Positions 11,796 through 23,084 of a stretch of DNA of 64,000 nucleotides are shown here, piece after piece; positions within the stretch are counted from its first letter, which is position 1, and each line of letters begins with the position of its first letter. Below the pieces are notes generated by a model, which saw only the letters and a list, made by a program, of their open reading frames with translations, searched no databases and was not told where the DNA came from. Origin of the DNA: Dichetophora obliterata (lineage: Eukaryota; Arthropoda; Insecta; Diptera; Sciomyzidae); contig OY986436.1 of NCBI GenBank assembly GCA_963920525.1, positions 6,932,501 through 6,996,500 on the forward strand, in the 5' to 3' direction. A program made the position numbers and the translations under genes.

Positions 11796-12145
11796 TATTA
11801 TGTTAGTGTTAAGTGCAAAAGCATGAATATTTTGCTCATGCTCCAATGCACAGCCAAATGCGCTGAATCGTGAATACACCTATGGGAAATATTGCAAGTT
11901 TTTTTACTTGAATTTTGTTGTTTTTCTTTCTTGCACCGTGCAACGACAATACTAGACTCTGATAATAACCATATTATTTTTTTGTTTATATTTTAAATTC
12001 TATTGTGAAAATGTAGTATTTAGCTTTCACTTCATTGAAACAGATTATCAGAAATAAGATATCTATATTAATTATATTGGATTGTTCAGACAACTTAATT
12101 GTATTTTTTCACAACCAACTTCACACTTGACGCGCATAATCATTA

Positions 12146-12584
12146 GGGCAATTCACAATCTTGTGCAAATGATCTTGCATCCTAGCATTTGCAAAATGGT
12201 AGAGTATATTTTTACTCTACACTAACAAAATATACAGAGATACATTTACTGCGCTGTTGCAAATATTCAACACTGAAACAAATTGTTTATATTTACTTTA
12301 CATTTGCAATACTAAATTGCAAACTTACTTCTGATAGTGAAAAAAGTAAATACGAAAAAAACTAATATGGAAGAAAAGCATTTGAATAAATCGTGCCTCA
12401 AAGCTTTTTTCGACATAAAATTGATTTAAGCAAAATTATTTTCTAATGAAAATGTTTATCAATCAGCTGTTAATTTAATGTTTTGCAACTAGTATTGCTG
12501 TTCAAAAGACCGTTCACAATTGATTGAAAATTTTTGCAATTCCACAAATTCGCAATCTCAAATACAAAAGATTGTGAATTGCCC
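12146..12584. mobile_element. MITE, TA + GGGCAATTCACAATC terminus
   Basis: A 439 bp element with perfect GGGCAATTCACAATC termini and TA on both sides (12144-12145 and 12585-12586). The interior has further inverted matches (TTGCAAAT and ATTTGCAA classes) and is non-coding. Beyond the outer terminal formula it does not resemble the neighbouring MITE at 11380. Confidence 0.85.
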
Positions 12585-12825
12585 TATTATATATTTTGAT
12601 AGCTGATTTATCAAGGCTTGCTTGTGAAAAAGTTCAATTGATTTTACGCAGTAATTTTCGGTTGGTATCCTTTTAAAATATGGAAATTTAAAAGCAACAT
12701 TTTCGGCATATTTTACTTTTTTACTATCCAAAGGTAAAAATGCTGTTCAAGTAAAAAAAAAAAAACCAATGTACATATATGGAGAAGAATGAAGACAGAA
12801 TGACAGTGTTAAAACTGCTTTGCAA

Positions 12826-13165
12826 AATTTCGTTCCGGCAATTTGGATGTTGATGTTTCAAGAAGAAGCACCAAGTTCTTGAAGGCCAGTTGAAACTGAA
12901 TAAGACACAATAAAGGCATTAATTGATGCAAACCGGTGAAAAACAACTCGTGAAATCGCTGAGAGATTAAATTTATCAAATTACGTCGAAAGTCGATATT
13001 CATCAAAAAAAGGTGATGCTATCTGTTGGGTGGAATTTAAAAGGAATCGTTTTTTTAGCTTCTACCGCATAAAACAACGATTAATTCTGAAGTGTGCTGT
13101 CATCCGCTGAACGAATTGAATGATTCACTTAAAGAAAAAATGCCAGAATTGATTACTTTTTAATT
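12826..13165 (+). pseudogene. mariner transposase remnant
   Basis: The plus strand reads KFRSGNLDVDVSRRSTKFLK, the end of the mariner helix-turn-helix region. After a gap it reads MLSVGWNLKGIVFL and then, one frame over, LPHKTTINSEVCCHPL and LNDSLKEKMPEL. These match, in order, the mariner block that leads to the second catalytic Asp (family pattern: LLS.WWD.KG....ELLP...TIN...YC.QL). The region between is deleted and the frame is broken. No inverted terminal repeats were identified. Confidence 0.8.
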
Positions 13166-13169
13166 AAAA

Positions 13170-14150
13170 AAGTTTTATTTAAGCGCCTAACGGAAGGTTA
13201 ATGTTATGGCAAAAGTGAGCATAAATTAAAAAAAAATTAAAGGTACATAGTAGTGTTTCTACTAGGTGAAAAAATTGTTGAAAAATATTGTACCATTTTA
13301 CCCGCAATGCACTTTGAAAGTCATAATTTTTTTTTAACACAAAAACGTGTTTATCTGCAATTTTGAAATTTTTTCTTTTACATTACTTTAAAAAAATTAC
13401 ATAAAACTATGATGGAACCTTCTCGTTTAGGTATTCAAGAAACACAAAATCAATTTTGCTTTTGTGAAATAGTGTTACTATATATATTTTTTTTTAATTC
13501 ACCTTAAAAAATGTGTATTTTTGCTATGTTAATAGAGATATAGTTGTGAATTGAGTAGAATTGAGGAAAAGTGTTTTGATTATAGCAAACTAAAGACATT
13601 CTGTCAAAAAAAAGTTGCGTCATTGCAGTTCACTTTCGCGGTATTTTTATTTTTTTTTTAAATAGTACAAAATAGATTTTGTTTTTTACTCAGAATGCAT
13701 ATTAAAAATCAGAACTTATGTGTAGAATTTTGAATCCATTTAATAATTTTTGTGAAATTTTAAGAGATTTTTGATAAAGTCACAGTTTTGATAAGGTCAC
13801 TTTGTACGGGAGGTAGGCGTGGTTTTCATCTAATTTGGTTTAATTTCATGCTTAAGCGGATATTAAATATCAAAGCTCATATACCAAATTTCAAGTTTAT
13901 ATATTCAGTTTTGTGGAATTTAAAGAGATTTTATCGTTTTGATAAAGTTTATTTTGTATGGGAGATACGCGTGGCTATTATTCGATTTGGTTAATTTTTT
14001 ATCTTTATCTTTATCTTTATATTTTAGATATAAGCTTTAATAAAAAATTTTAGTACGATAGCTTCAAAATTACAGCTGTAGTCATATCGACAGACGTACG
14101 GACGGACAAACTGTTTCTTTTTATTTGGACTTATTCTTGGACCTTGGTTT
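13170..14150. other. No gene seen; contains a diverged tandem duplication
   Basis: About 1 kb without exons. From about 13760 to 13990 two diverged direct copies of a unit of roughly 150 bp are visible, each with AAAGAGATTTT, GATAAAG and TACGGGAGGTAGGCGTGG or TATGGGAGATACGCGTGG. A short TTTATC microsatellite lies near 14000. Confidence 0.5.
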
Positions 14151-14154
14151 CTTT

Positions 14155-14330
14155 GTACCATGCAAACTAATGTATTCCGTTCTGACAGCATCAGCGGTTG
14201 CACTCTCAGTCATGAGTCTACCTGGTTTTATTGTACCATGCAAAATAATGTATTCCGTTGCGTTTTGACAATATCGGCGATTCCACTCTCAGTCATGAGC
14301 CTACCTGGTTTTATTTTACCAAGCAAACTA
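14155..14330 (+). repeat. Direct tandem repeat, unit about 80 bp, third copy interrupted
   Basis: Two full adjacent copies start with GTACCATGCAAACTAATG (14155) and GTACCATGCAAAATAATG (14233) and contain CTCTCAGTCATGAG and CTACCTGGTTTTATT. A third begins at about 14316 with TTACCAAGCAAACTA, continues at 14743 with TAATGCATTCCG, and resumes at about 16281 with GTCGTGAGCATGG. It is thus split by two transposon insertions. The first two copies serve as empty-site references for those insertions. Confidence 0.8.
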
Positions 14331-14742
14331 GCAGTCCACCCTAAACAAGTGCGCGTGCGTGGTTTAACTGTCAAAATCGGCTCATGCACATACATTTTGT
14401 ATGAAGCCTACCGAAACACGCACCGAACTACCGCAACATGAATCGAATTTCCAATTTGACAGTGCGTTCGGATGTGAAGTTGGCTGCATAAAACCGAAGT
14501 ATTAGAACAAAGAGCAATCAGCTGCTATTAATTAATTAATCTCAATTGCAAATGGAAGTATTTGCAATATTAATAGATTTTTACACAATACTAAAATTTT
14601 TTTTAAGATTTTCAAACCATCAGACTGAGCTGGTTCGAGAGCAGCAGATCTTTCCGCAGCGCACTTGTTTAGGTTAAGCGTAAAATAAAGTTGCGTGGCG
14701 CTTGGGTACGCAGCGCAACGCGCACTTGTTTAGGGTGCACTG
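14331..14742. mobile_element. MITE, CAGT.CACCCTAAACAAG terminus
   Basis: A 412 bp element with termini close to CAGTGCACCCTAAACAAG, a longer match through GTGCGCGT, and TA at each side (14329-14330 and 14743-14744). It sits inside a tandem repeat unit. The uninterrupted neighbouring unit reads CAAACTAATG exactly where this copy reads CAAACTA...TAATG, so boundaries and the TA duplication are directly supported. A third internal copy of CGCACTTGTTTAGG lies near 14670. It is non-coding. Termini starting CAGT with a TA target fit the Tc1/mariner superfamily. Confidence 0.85.
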
Positions 14743-14776
14743 TAATGCATTCCGTTTCGGCGGTCGCGCTCTATTA

Positions 14777-16278
14777 GTGGCGCGTTTATAGTGGCGATTT
14801 GTTGCTTTTCCGAGCCGAGCTGATACCGCGTCAAGCTAATAGCAGCTGGTAGTGCGTATAGTGCGCGCTTACCGCCGCTTACTTGTTGCAGATGGTTTTT
14901 GACTACTTTGTGTTGCTTGTATATATTACGTGTCTTTTTTGTTTATTTTTGCAATCGAAGCTTAAAAAGTAATTTCATGCGTGTTTTTCGCTTTCCTCAA
15001 AACAGCGGACAACAAGTTTAGAGACGAAAATGCAAAAAAACTCTGCTGAAACGCACTTTAAGCCACCGTAAGTTGCTTTAAGTAACTTTAAGTCGCTGAC
15101 TTGTTGCAGCTCGTTTTTGACTATTTTGAGTTTGTTTGTACATATAACGTTTTTTTTAATTATTTATTATTGCAATCGAAGAATCCAACAAGTCACTTGA
15201 TTTCGTGTGTGATTCTTCCTTTCCTGAAACCAGCGGCCAAGTAGTCAAGGGACTAAATTGCGAATAACTATACTGAAACGCACTTTGAGTCACTGTAACT
15301 TGCTTTAAGCCGCTAACTTATTGCAGCTTGTTTTTGACTATTTTGAGTTTGTTTATACATATAACGTTTTTTATTTTTTTATTTATTTTTGCAATCGAAG
15401 CATCCAACAAGTCATGTGATTTCGTTTGTGCTTCTTGCTTTCCTCAAGCCAGCGAACAAGTAGTCAAGGGACTAAATTGCGAATAACTCTGCTGAAAAGC
15501 ACTTTAAGCTACTGTAAGTCGCTTTGAGTAACTTGCTGTTACAGCTTGTTTCCACTTTTTTGCAGTTGTGTTGTGCTGTTTTTGTGGCCTTGTTCCTTCG
15601 TTTTTATTTCGAATTGTTTTTTTAACAGAACAGGAAAATAGCAACATAAAAAATAGTGAGGAAAAAAGTCATTTGGCTGAATAAGCGACTAATTAAAAGG
15701 CTTCCTAAGCATTTGCCTGACTTTTACCTTACATGGTCAATCATTGGACTTTAATCATGTATGTATATGTGTTAGTAAATATTTGTGTGCATGTATTACA
15801 CAGACTCGTCGAAGGCGTCATTGACCAACATCTAATTATTTTGATATTTTGCATACATGATTGAATTTTTAACAACACATTTAGAAGAAAACAAAAGCTA
15901 CTGATTGCTAATTTTTATTTTTTACCCACTTGCATTTGATTCTACGAAAAAACGAAGAAAAGGCGCAATAGCTAAAAAAAAATATGTTTTTATTTTATTG
16001 GACTTTTCCTTGTTGCTCTACCTTTTTTTATGTTATTTAATGAAAATAATAAGTGAGAATCGTGTAAAATAAAACTTAACACATCCAAACCGTGCGAGCG
16101 AGCGAGAAAGAAACAATCGGCCCACTGAATACTAGCACACAAGTCGCTTTAAGCTGCTTGTTCAGTTGGCACTATACGCACTCTGAGCTTATTACATATG
16201 ATTGTATGTGCAGTGTTTTTCAGCTTTCCCTCTCGGTTCGGATCGGCAAAGCAACAAGTCCCCACTATAAACGCGCAC
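14777..16278. mobile_element. 1.5 kb TIR element, GTGGCGCGTTTATAGTGG terminus
   Basis: The left end GTGGCGCGTTTATAGTGG continues into GATTTGTTGCTTTTCCGAGCC. In reverse complement the right end gives GTGCGCGTTTATAGTGG and then GACTTGTTGCTTTGCCGATCC. TA flanks both ends. It interrupts the same tandem unit as the neighbouring 412 bp MITE. The interior holds three tandem copies of a 220 bp block plus AT-rich filler, and no transposase. Confidence 0.75.
14876..15540 (+). repeat. Three tandem copies of a ~220 bp unit
   Basis: Copies begin at about 14876, 15094 and 15314 with CGCTTACTTGTTGCAG, CGCTGACTTGTTGCAG and CGCTAACTTATTGCAG. Each contains TTTTTGACTA, GCAATCGAAG, a TTTCCTCAA-like block, an ACAAGTAGTCAAGGGACTAAA-like block and GCACTTTAAG. 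Spacings of 218 and 220 bp are regular. The array is internal to a TIR element, as in satellite-bearing MITEs. Confidence 0.8.
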
Positions 16279-16319
16279 TAAGTCGTGAGCATGGTTTAAT
16301 TGTAGCATGTTTGTATCTT

Positions 16320-16895
16320 CTGTGTTATTTCTCATAACTTCTGCTCTGACCCTTGTCTTATAAACAATAAAAAATTTTTTAAAAAATTTTTTAACTACAA
16401 CAACCCTTACTTGCTATTCATTTATATGACAATAAAATAAGACAAAATGTATAAATAGACAATCACTAAATTTGGGTGCTTTCGTTCAATTAAACACAAC
16501 ATTTCCTTTTCTCAATAGATTTTCTTCAACAATGGCCCGTTTCAATAAAAGTAGCAGATTTGACTTTACTACAATTCAAAATAAAAAACCTTCAAAAGTA
16601 GTTTGTTCCTACACTACAAAAAACACTACAAGAATCAGCTGTTTCGAACTTGCTATAAATTAGCCGGATTGGTATGAATAAAAGTAGTGTTTGCTACTGA
16701 TTTTGAGTAGTTAGCAAAATGGCGTACTACAAGTTTGTAGTACATTATTTATATATATTAAATTCATTGAATTTATTAAATTTGATATTTATTTGGGCAG
16801 GCGAAAAGAAGATTTGTTGAAGTTGAAAGTTTAAAACTACAAAAATGGCAATCGGCATGGACAATTTTAAAGCGCTCTTCAGCTTCACTTTAATA
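16320..16895. other. No gene seen; possible degraded TIR element
   Basis: AT-rich. A block near 16535-16560 (CAATAAAAGTAGCA) and one near 17130-17155 (AGTAAATGCTACTTTCG) are loosely inverted to each other around the 191 bp MITE, which hints that the MITE landed in an older hairpin element. I cannot define its ends. Confidence 0.35.
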
Positions 16896-17086
16896 GGGGT
16901 ATTCAGGATTCACTGCACTTGCCTGTGCAGTTGACGACTGGAGGACTTTCGCAGTTGTGCAGTTTGGTTTTCGTGAACACGCCACTATCAGTTTTTTCAA
17001 AGCTGTCAAAATTTTCAATGTGCACAAGTATACATTTGCTTCAGTCCTCAACTGAACTGGCAAGTGCACTGAATCGTGAATACCCC
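16896..17086. mobile_element. 191 bp MITE, TA + GGGGTATTCA terminus
   Basis: TA flanks at 16894-16895 and 17087-17088. The arms, GGGGTATTCAGGATTCACTG and GGGGTATTCACGATTCAGTG in reverse complement, continue as an inverted repeat through GCACTTGCC and CAGTTGA.GACTG. Nearly the whole element is a hairpin. The outer ten bases match the 11380 MITE exactly, while the rest is a different sequence. Confidence 0.85.
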
Positions 17087-17229
17087 TATTAAAATTTACC
17101 AGCTGCGACGAAATGGCAAATTTTTGTAGTAAATGCTACTTTCGAAATTAGTAGTTTTTAGAATGCATATTTCTTTATTTTTCCCATGTTTGGTATTTGT
17201 TAACTTTTCTTAAAAATCAAATTAGATTC

Positions 17230-17718
17230 ACATGTAAATGGTAAGTGCTTTTTAGTGTAAGTTCTAACTGTAAATGCTCTAACTTTGTTGTCTTTAAAGA
17301 TATGTTTATGATTTTGATGTCATTGGAAAGAAAATTAAATAAATTTGATGCTGACATAACTTTTGATTTATTACGCGCTATTCTGAGAAAATTGCACTCA
17401 AACTTGAAACTTTGTAGTTTCAACGGATTTATTTCATCTTCACATGAGCACAGCTCGGTAATGGATAAGTTGGATGGGTTCGTTGATACAACGTTAGAAA
17501 GTTTAATTCATTGCCTTTCAAATGAGCTCTTAAAATAAGTTTTCCATCGAATAGTTTTTCTGCTAGAAAGAATAGTATGAATCAAAGTCATGAAATACCA
17601 AATAACCCCGTAACTCCTAAGGGTGTGAAAATAGAACCCCCTCCCATACAATTTTGTACTTAACTCGACCTCTTCTTTCACTTCCGTTAATATTCTTACT
17701 CTTACACTGGTCACCCTG
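17230..17718. mobile_element. Single-arm copy of the CAGGGTG foldback family
   Basis: About 490 bp matching the right arm of the foldback element at 22.9-24.2 kb: shared blocks TTTATGATTTTGATGTCATT, GTAGTTTCAACGGAT, AAATGAGCTCTTAAAATA, ATCAAAGTCATGAAATACCA and ACCCCGTAACTCCTAAGGGT. The right terminus, in reverse complement, is CAGGGTGACC and is followed by TA. No opposite arm is present, so this is a half element. Open frames on both strands here are side effects of the repeat. Confidence 0.8.
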
Positions 17719-17720
17719 TA

Positions 17721-18800
17721 TAGATATTAACCTTGTCTACAGTATTATTTTTTTCATATTGTCTTTAATTTTAATTAATCGTTATTTTTAACACTAATCA
17801 ACTAGCTTTCTTCAACTTCGCTTATTATTTCTTCACTTACTTTCTCTCTTTATTTTCGTTGAAAATCAAACGAAATTAAAGACTTTATAGCCCACAGTTT
17901 CCGGTAAAATATTTTGATGTACCAAACAAGAAGTGTGCGCCCATTGAAATTTAACACTTTGGTCGGTAAAAAACGTATTTGTCTTTTGTCTCGTCAATTA
18001 AAAAAAAAAAAACATTTTCTTATATAACAAAAGTTCTGAAGTTCAACTTATATAAGAATTTCTACACAACTTACACACAATATAAAACAAACAAAATTAA
18101 AGAACGCAGCATTACTCTTCTACGCTAAATACTAATCAGTAACAAAATAGCTTTAAAATATAATTATCGTATATTTTATTAATTACACAACGTTTTCAAC
18201 ATCAGCGTTGTCTTTGTTTAATACTTGCCCGAAATTTAACTTCATTGTTTTAGAACTTATTTTTATAAATTCATTAAAAGTATATTTAATGAAAAATAAT
18301 TCAAGTTTAGAAACGGTTTTTATGTATACAACAACAAGTGATTATTTGTAATAAATAATAAATTTTTTAAATTCGACCCATTTATACCTTAATTCATATA
18401 CTCTAAATTTTAAAATAATTTAATTAACTGAAATAATTAAATTTAATAAAAAAAAATAAAATCTTGTGCTAAAAGAAATAATCGTCTTAAAATAATATAA
18501 AAAAATATCCAAGCACGCTATTATTGCAACAGACAGTTTTGGCGCCTTTTTCATCATTTTCTCATACGAAAAACAAGAATAAGAAGTTCGGTTGCCGTTT
18601 CATACTGTGTGAGTATTCTACATATATGCCGTTATTTAAGAGAGCACCATTATTGCACGAGCACATGCATCACGCAACTGTCTGTACAGTATTCGCCCGA
18701 AAATCGTGTCAGATTATTTAAAGTTTTGAACCATCAATGAAAGGCTGACTCAGGCAATAACATTTTTTAGATATTTTTAGATACTGCGAAAAAATTTTAT
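17721..18800. other. No gene seen; AT-rich
   Basis: About 1.1 kb, strongly AT-rich (18240-18500 especially). A 65-codon frame at 18524-18721 has no recognisable domain. Confidence 0.5.
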
Positions 18801-19000
18801 GGCGTTTTCGTTTCTCGAAAAAATGCAACATTTTTCTGCCCTTTTTGGAAATTCTGCCCTCTTGAGAAAAAATATAGTGACCTCTAAAATTGAATCGCTC
18901 TTTTCTTTTCTCGAAAATGTTGACCTCAAAAGTAGAAAAAATTCAGAATTCTCAAAGATGGCAGAAAAAATGCAACATTTTTTCGAGAAACGAAAACGCC
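18801..19000. mobile_element. 200 bp hairpin MITE, GGCGTTTTCGTTTCTCG terminus
   Basis: A 40-base nearly perfect inverted repeat, GGCGTTTTCGTTTCTCGAAA onward to TTCTGCC at 18801-18840 and its complement at 18960-19000, bounds a 120 bp loop. The loop itself contains partly complementary TTGAGAAAAAA and TTCTCAAAG motifs. No target duplication is obvious. It is non-coding. Confidence 0.8.
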
Positions 19001-19479
19001 CTTGGATTAATCTCCGTTTTTCTCTCTATTTTTAAAACACAAATTATTTCAAAATCATTTTAGTTAACTTTTTGGTAAATTTGTGTAAGTCTGTGTGATC
19101 TAGTGCTTTTTGATGTTGCAATATGCTTTAAAATCCAGTGCTTTTAAAAATGGTACTAGATAAAAAATCACTAATACGTATGGTTTGTTTTTACTCTATA
19201 CATTAAACACGCATTTAATAACATTTTTAAAATAAAAAAAAACTTTTAGTTACGCAGGTCTAAACAGGTTTCCCTAAGGGCAGGTTCTTATCTAGAGGTC
19301 CAAAAACACGCTGATGTTCTTGATTTAATTTTTTATAGAAGGAAGTAAATGAAAACTTTGAGTTTTTTGACAGTTATTTACTGATTCATAAAGTGTAGGC
19401 AAATAATTTTTTTGTTGCTAAAAGTGTAATGTGAAGTTTGAAGTAAGACCTAAACTGTCTCCATCGTACAGCACTAAGA

Positions 19480-20225
19480 CTTTCAATCCCGGGATCTCGG
19501 CCTTTTTCCAGTCCCAAAAATCCCGGGATCAAAGCAAATAATTCCCGGGATAACGAAGTTTTTTTTATGTATATATTTCATTAGTACTACTTTTTAAATT
19601 AATTTTTTATGAAAACATACTAAAAATAATACATATTAAAATTTTTTCTCTTTTTATTGATCTCATCATATTTTTTAAAACATATCGTCATATGAAATCA
19701 AAAAGCCGTAAGTTACAAAAAATCAAAATTGATGTTTTGATTGATTATGATGTACCGTATCAAAATACATGTTTCTGCAAAATTGTACACTCCTACAACT
19801 AAAAACTACGTTTTTATTACCAAAGTTTTAAAAGTCCTTAGAGCAATTTTTTTCAAATTTAGTATGTTTTTGCTTCTCCTGTAAAATTTTTAAAATCTAG
19901 CTCATGGCTTTCTGATTTCATATGATGATATGTTTTTATTAGTATTATGATCAATAATATGAGTAAATTCGTTTTCTTATATTTTCTTAAGTTATTATTT
20001 AATAGAAATGATTTCAAAAGTGTTCAAATAAATAAAAATATATAATAAAGATCTAAAAACTGCTAAAATAATGAATTTTTAAAATAAAAAAACTAAAATT
20101 AATGGATTTTATTAACAAAAAAAAAAATCAGAAAAAAAAATCCGGGATCGGTTTGGTCAATCCCAGGACTGTCGGGATATGAAATACCGATCCCAGAATC
20201 CCGGAATTTTTTAGATTTTCAGCCT
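19480..20225. mobile_element. Composite MITE pair: CCCGGGAT-rich outer element with inner TIR element
   Basis: The outer ends share AAGNCTTTCAATCCCGGGAT at left and, in reverse complement, AAGGCTGAAAATCTAAAAAA plus TTCCGGGAT at right. Both subterminal zones carry several copies of ATCCCGGGA. Inside, 19680-19940 is bounded by CATATCGTCATATGAAATCA and its near complement near 19915-19935, so a second TIR element is probably nested. Outer termini are diverged and ends approximate. Confidence 0.5.
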
Positions 20226-20663
20226 TACACAGCACGTTCATGTCTCTGATACAAAAAACCAAAACAATTTCATAAATTATTTTATATATATTAACCCTGG
20301 AAGGACATGCTTATTTTTTATGCATAAAAGTCATGCTTCGTCGAATCGACGCCATTTTTCAAAATGGGCCTACGAACTACCTTTATGTCATAATGTTTCA
20401 AAATCACTTGTTGTTGACTATCAAGCTTATGTGGAACAAATAAAAACAACAGTTTCTTTAATATATAATATTTTTTAATAAAAATAATAATTATTCACAG
20501 ATTGAGTGATTATATAAATTATAATTGAGTGAAATAATTATAATTAAAGGCACATATTTATCACTGAATTTGTTGTTATATAAGAAATAATATACTAAAT
20601 TTTAATGAGATCATATTTTTATAGGGTTGAGAATAATTATAGGCCAAAGGCACAAAGCTATAT

Positions 20664-20762
20664 TTTATGCTCCCTACACAAGCTCATATGGCATTTTGAG
20701 CACTATGATTTGTTCATGCGACGGTTGGAGGGGGCACAAAGAGCACATATTTTCCTCTGCTT
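20664..20762 (-). pseudogene. piggyBac-like transposase, C-terminal cysteine-rich domain remnant
   Basis: The minus strand reads KQRKICALCAPSNRRMNKS, a stop, then CSKCHMSLCREHK. The spacing C-x2-C ... C-x2-C ... C-x2-H matches the C-terminal cysteine-rich, zinc-binding end of piggyBac transposases, which binds subterminal DNA. One in-frame stop disables it. It lies near the left terminus, where the transposase C-terminus should be. Confidence 0.7.
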
Positions 20763-21117
20763 CTCAGAATTTTATTCTGGAGGGCTTCGATCATTCTTCA
20801 GCCAGAGACTATTGATGCTGTTTCGCACCGCTGTCGGCAAAGTTGGAAACCGTATCCTATTATTTAATTAAACTTTAATAAGTGAAAATTTTCATTAAGC
20901 CGGCAGGATTAAGGTCTTTTGATTTGCTTAGAACATGTTGTTCATATAGATAATAAAGCATTAATGAAAGCCATATTCAGAAAACCTTAGAATTGACATA
21001 TTGGCTATCTGTTAGTGAACAGCACATAACGCTACATATGTGATCAAATGTATCGACACATCCTTAAGCAAGCGGTGCATCGTCTTTGTCCAAGGTACTT
21101 AAATCCTCTGAAGAGCT

Positions 21118-21420
21118 TTATTCTTCAAAGCTTTCATTGAAAGGGTCCTCTTGACCAGTCTCCTCACTGTTGTTGTAGGGTTCATCATCCAAGTCATTGT
21201 CCAGATTATTTTGAGAGTCCTCTGTATTTAATCTATTGTTGTTGCATTCCAATTCATCGCCGAATTCGTTGCTGTCGTCACAAATCGACAGAAATTTTTC
21301 TATTTCCTCAACTTTTATTAGTTTTTTGCTGCACAATTTTTGTTTTAACTGTACAAATCTGATATTATTACAGAAAATATGACAAATTTTCTTATAAAAA
21401 GAATAACAAAAAAAATGCAA
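21118..21420 (-). pseudogene. piggyBac-like transposase, acidic N-terminal remnant
   Basis: The open frame contains KKLIKVEEIEKFLSICDDS followed by a run of Asp, Glu and Asn. PiggyBac transposases typically begin with such an acidic, low-complexity region before the DDE core. Position (just inside the right terminus, reading inward) and orientation fit. There is no recognisable catalytic motif. The assignment rests on context more than on the sequence itself. Confidence 0.5.
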
Positions 21421-21611
21421 AAGTCACACAAAAGACATGCTTCGTCGTTTCGACGACGCCAATTCTTAAAAATCATGCCTACACACTATTTATTTGGCTG
21501 TACGCTTGCGCACACCAACAGCTAGACAAATGAGAACAAAACAAAAAAAACAAGAAAGAAAAACGCTAAAATGCGACGTCGATTCGACGAGGCATGTCCT
21601 TCGAGGGTTAA

Positions 21612-22917
21612 AGCTTGAACCTTGTATATGGGTATATTACGATTTCCGGGGCGCCGCGATTTGATAATGGATTCAAGAAGGTCTTTAACAAAAAATAAGA
21701 ATGGCCGAAGAAAAAATCAATTAATCGATTTGTTTTCAAGTTATCGATTTTTTAAGAAAACATTTTTTTAGTTTTTATAAGAAAACTATCTACATTTTTC
21801 TAAGTGTATAACCGATATTGCTGATTAAGGTATTATTTGAAAGGTAATACATAAAGTTTTTATTTTAATTTTAAATGAACTAAATCCGGTGATTATTTAA
21901 TATTTTATAGCTTTTTGTATGCAAAAGTAAAATATTTACTTATATAAAACCGTTATTTTCTCAAAAACTACCGTTATTACTATGGATTATGAAAAGTAAA
22001 TTATTGAAGCCTGAAAATTTATCTTTCGTTTGATATATAAAACAAAAATTTATTTAATTTTTTATGTGTTTTTTATGATGAAATGATTTTCCCGTACGGA
22101 AAGTTGTTAATTCAAGCATATTTACCTTAGTTATTTTGTCTTCTTATTCCATATTTTCTTATACCAGCATTACAATAAATAACTGTTCTTAAGGCAACAT
22201 TCTAACTGTAATATGTATATGAATGAATAAGATTTCCTAGCCAGCGAAAAAATTTGCAATTTTTAGTTGATCAGTTTTGGACAATGCAATAGCAAATAGC
22301 AATTTGTATTAATTTTATGTAATATAGTGTAAATTGTAAAGAATATATATATCTATTAATATATCAAATGAAAGGTTTAATTGTAAGCTTTAAAAATAAA
22401 ATATAATTTTAGTGCCTTAATAACGCAAATTTTGTAGAAAATAACGGTTTTGAAAAATGAATAATGAATAAAAAATGAATAATGAATTAATGAATAAAAA
22501 TGAATAATGACTAAAAAATTAATAACGAGTAAAAAATGAATAATGAATAAAAAAAGAGCCATTGAAAATTCTTAAATTCTTTGTGAATAGCACACAAATT
22601 AATAAAAAAATTTATTCATTATTCAAAATAACGAAAATGAATAATTGAAATGAAGAATTAATCATTTTTTTAAAAATTAATGTGAATTAAAAATTTTATT
22701 TATAAATCATTTTTGCATTCTTTGAATGCATTCGTATGTCGTTATTCAGTTGTACTTAAAATTCTAAATATGAATGCCGATTTTACAGTTATATCCAAAA
22801 ACAAAGCTATTCAAAAATAAAAAAATAAAAATTGAGTTTTTTGGTGGAGTTTCATGAGAACCTACCCTTAAAAGGCATCAAAAACATGAATGAACATAGC
22901 TTAATTAAATCTTTATA
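21612..22917. other. No gene seen; AT-rich with an AATGAATAATGAATAAAA tandem repeat
   Basis: About 1.3 kb. Between about 22455 and 22560 a tandem array of AATGAATAATGAATAAAA-like units (roughly 18-20 bases, five imperfect copies) is visible. The rest is AT-rich with no supportable exon. Confidence 0.6.
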
Positions 22918-23084
22918 CAGGGTGTCCCGCGATAGAGTGCAACTATTTAACTCTGTGAAAGGTGATGTCGAGTTGAGCAAAAAATCGTATGGGAGGGGGT
23001 TCTATTTTGACACCCATAAGAGTTACAGGGTTAATTGGTATTTCATGACACATTACATCACATCACATTTGATACACATTATTA

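Larger units (their letters stand above)
20295..21607 (-). mobile_element. Internally deleted piggyBac-like element
   Basis: Exact TTAA flanks (20291-20294 and 21608-21611) bound termini CCCTGGAAGGACATGC and, in reverse complement, CCCTCGAAGGACATGC. That is the piggyBac signature: TTAA target and CCC-starting repeats. Subterminal copies of CATGCTTCGTCG with TCGACG occur near both ends. On the minus strand a transposase N-terminal acidic region and a C-terminal cysteine-rich domain remain, but the DDD catalytic core is missing, so it is non-autonomous. Confidence 0.85.

Noticed and set aside
17217..17538. Open frames of 68-97 codons on both strands
   Set aside because: They fall in the CAGGGTG foldback repeat and are not shared as open frames with the other arms.
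20605..20871. An 88-codon plus-strand gene
   Set aside because: It is antisense to the piggyBac-like cysteine-rich domain remnant.
22455..22560. A CRISPR-like or regulatory array
   Set aside because: Eukaryotic context and near-continuous AATGAATAA units without spacers show a simple tandem repeat.
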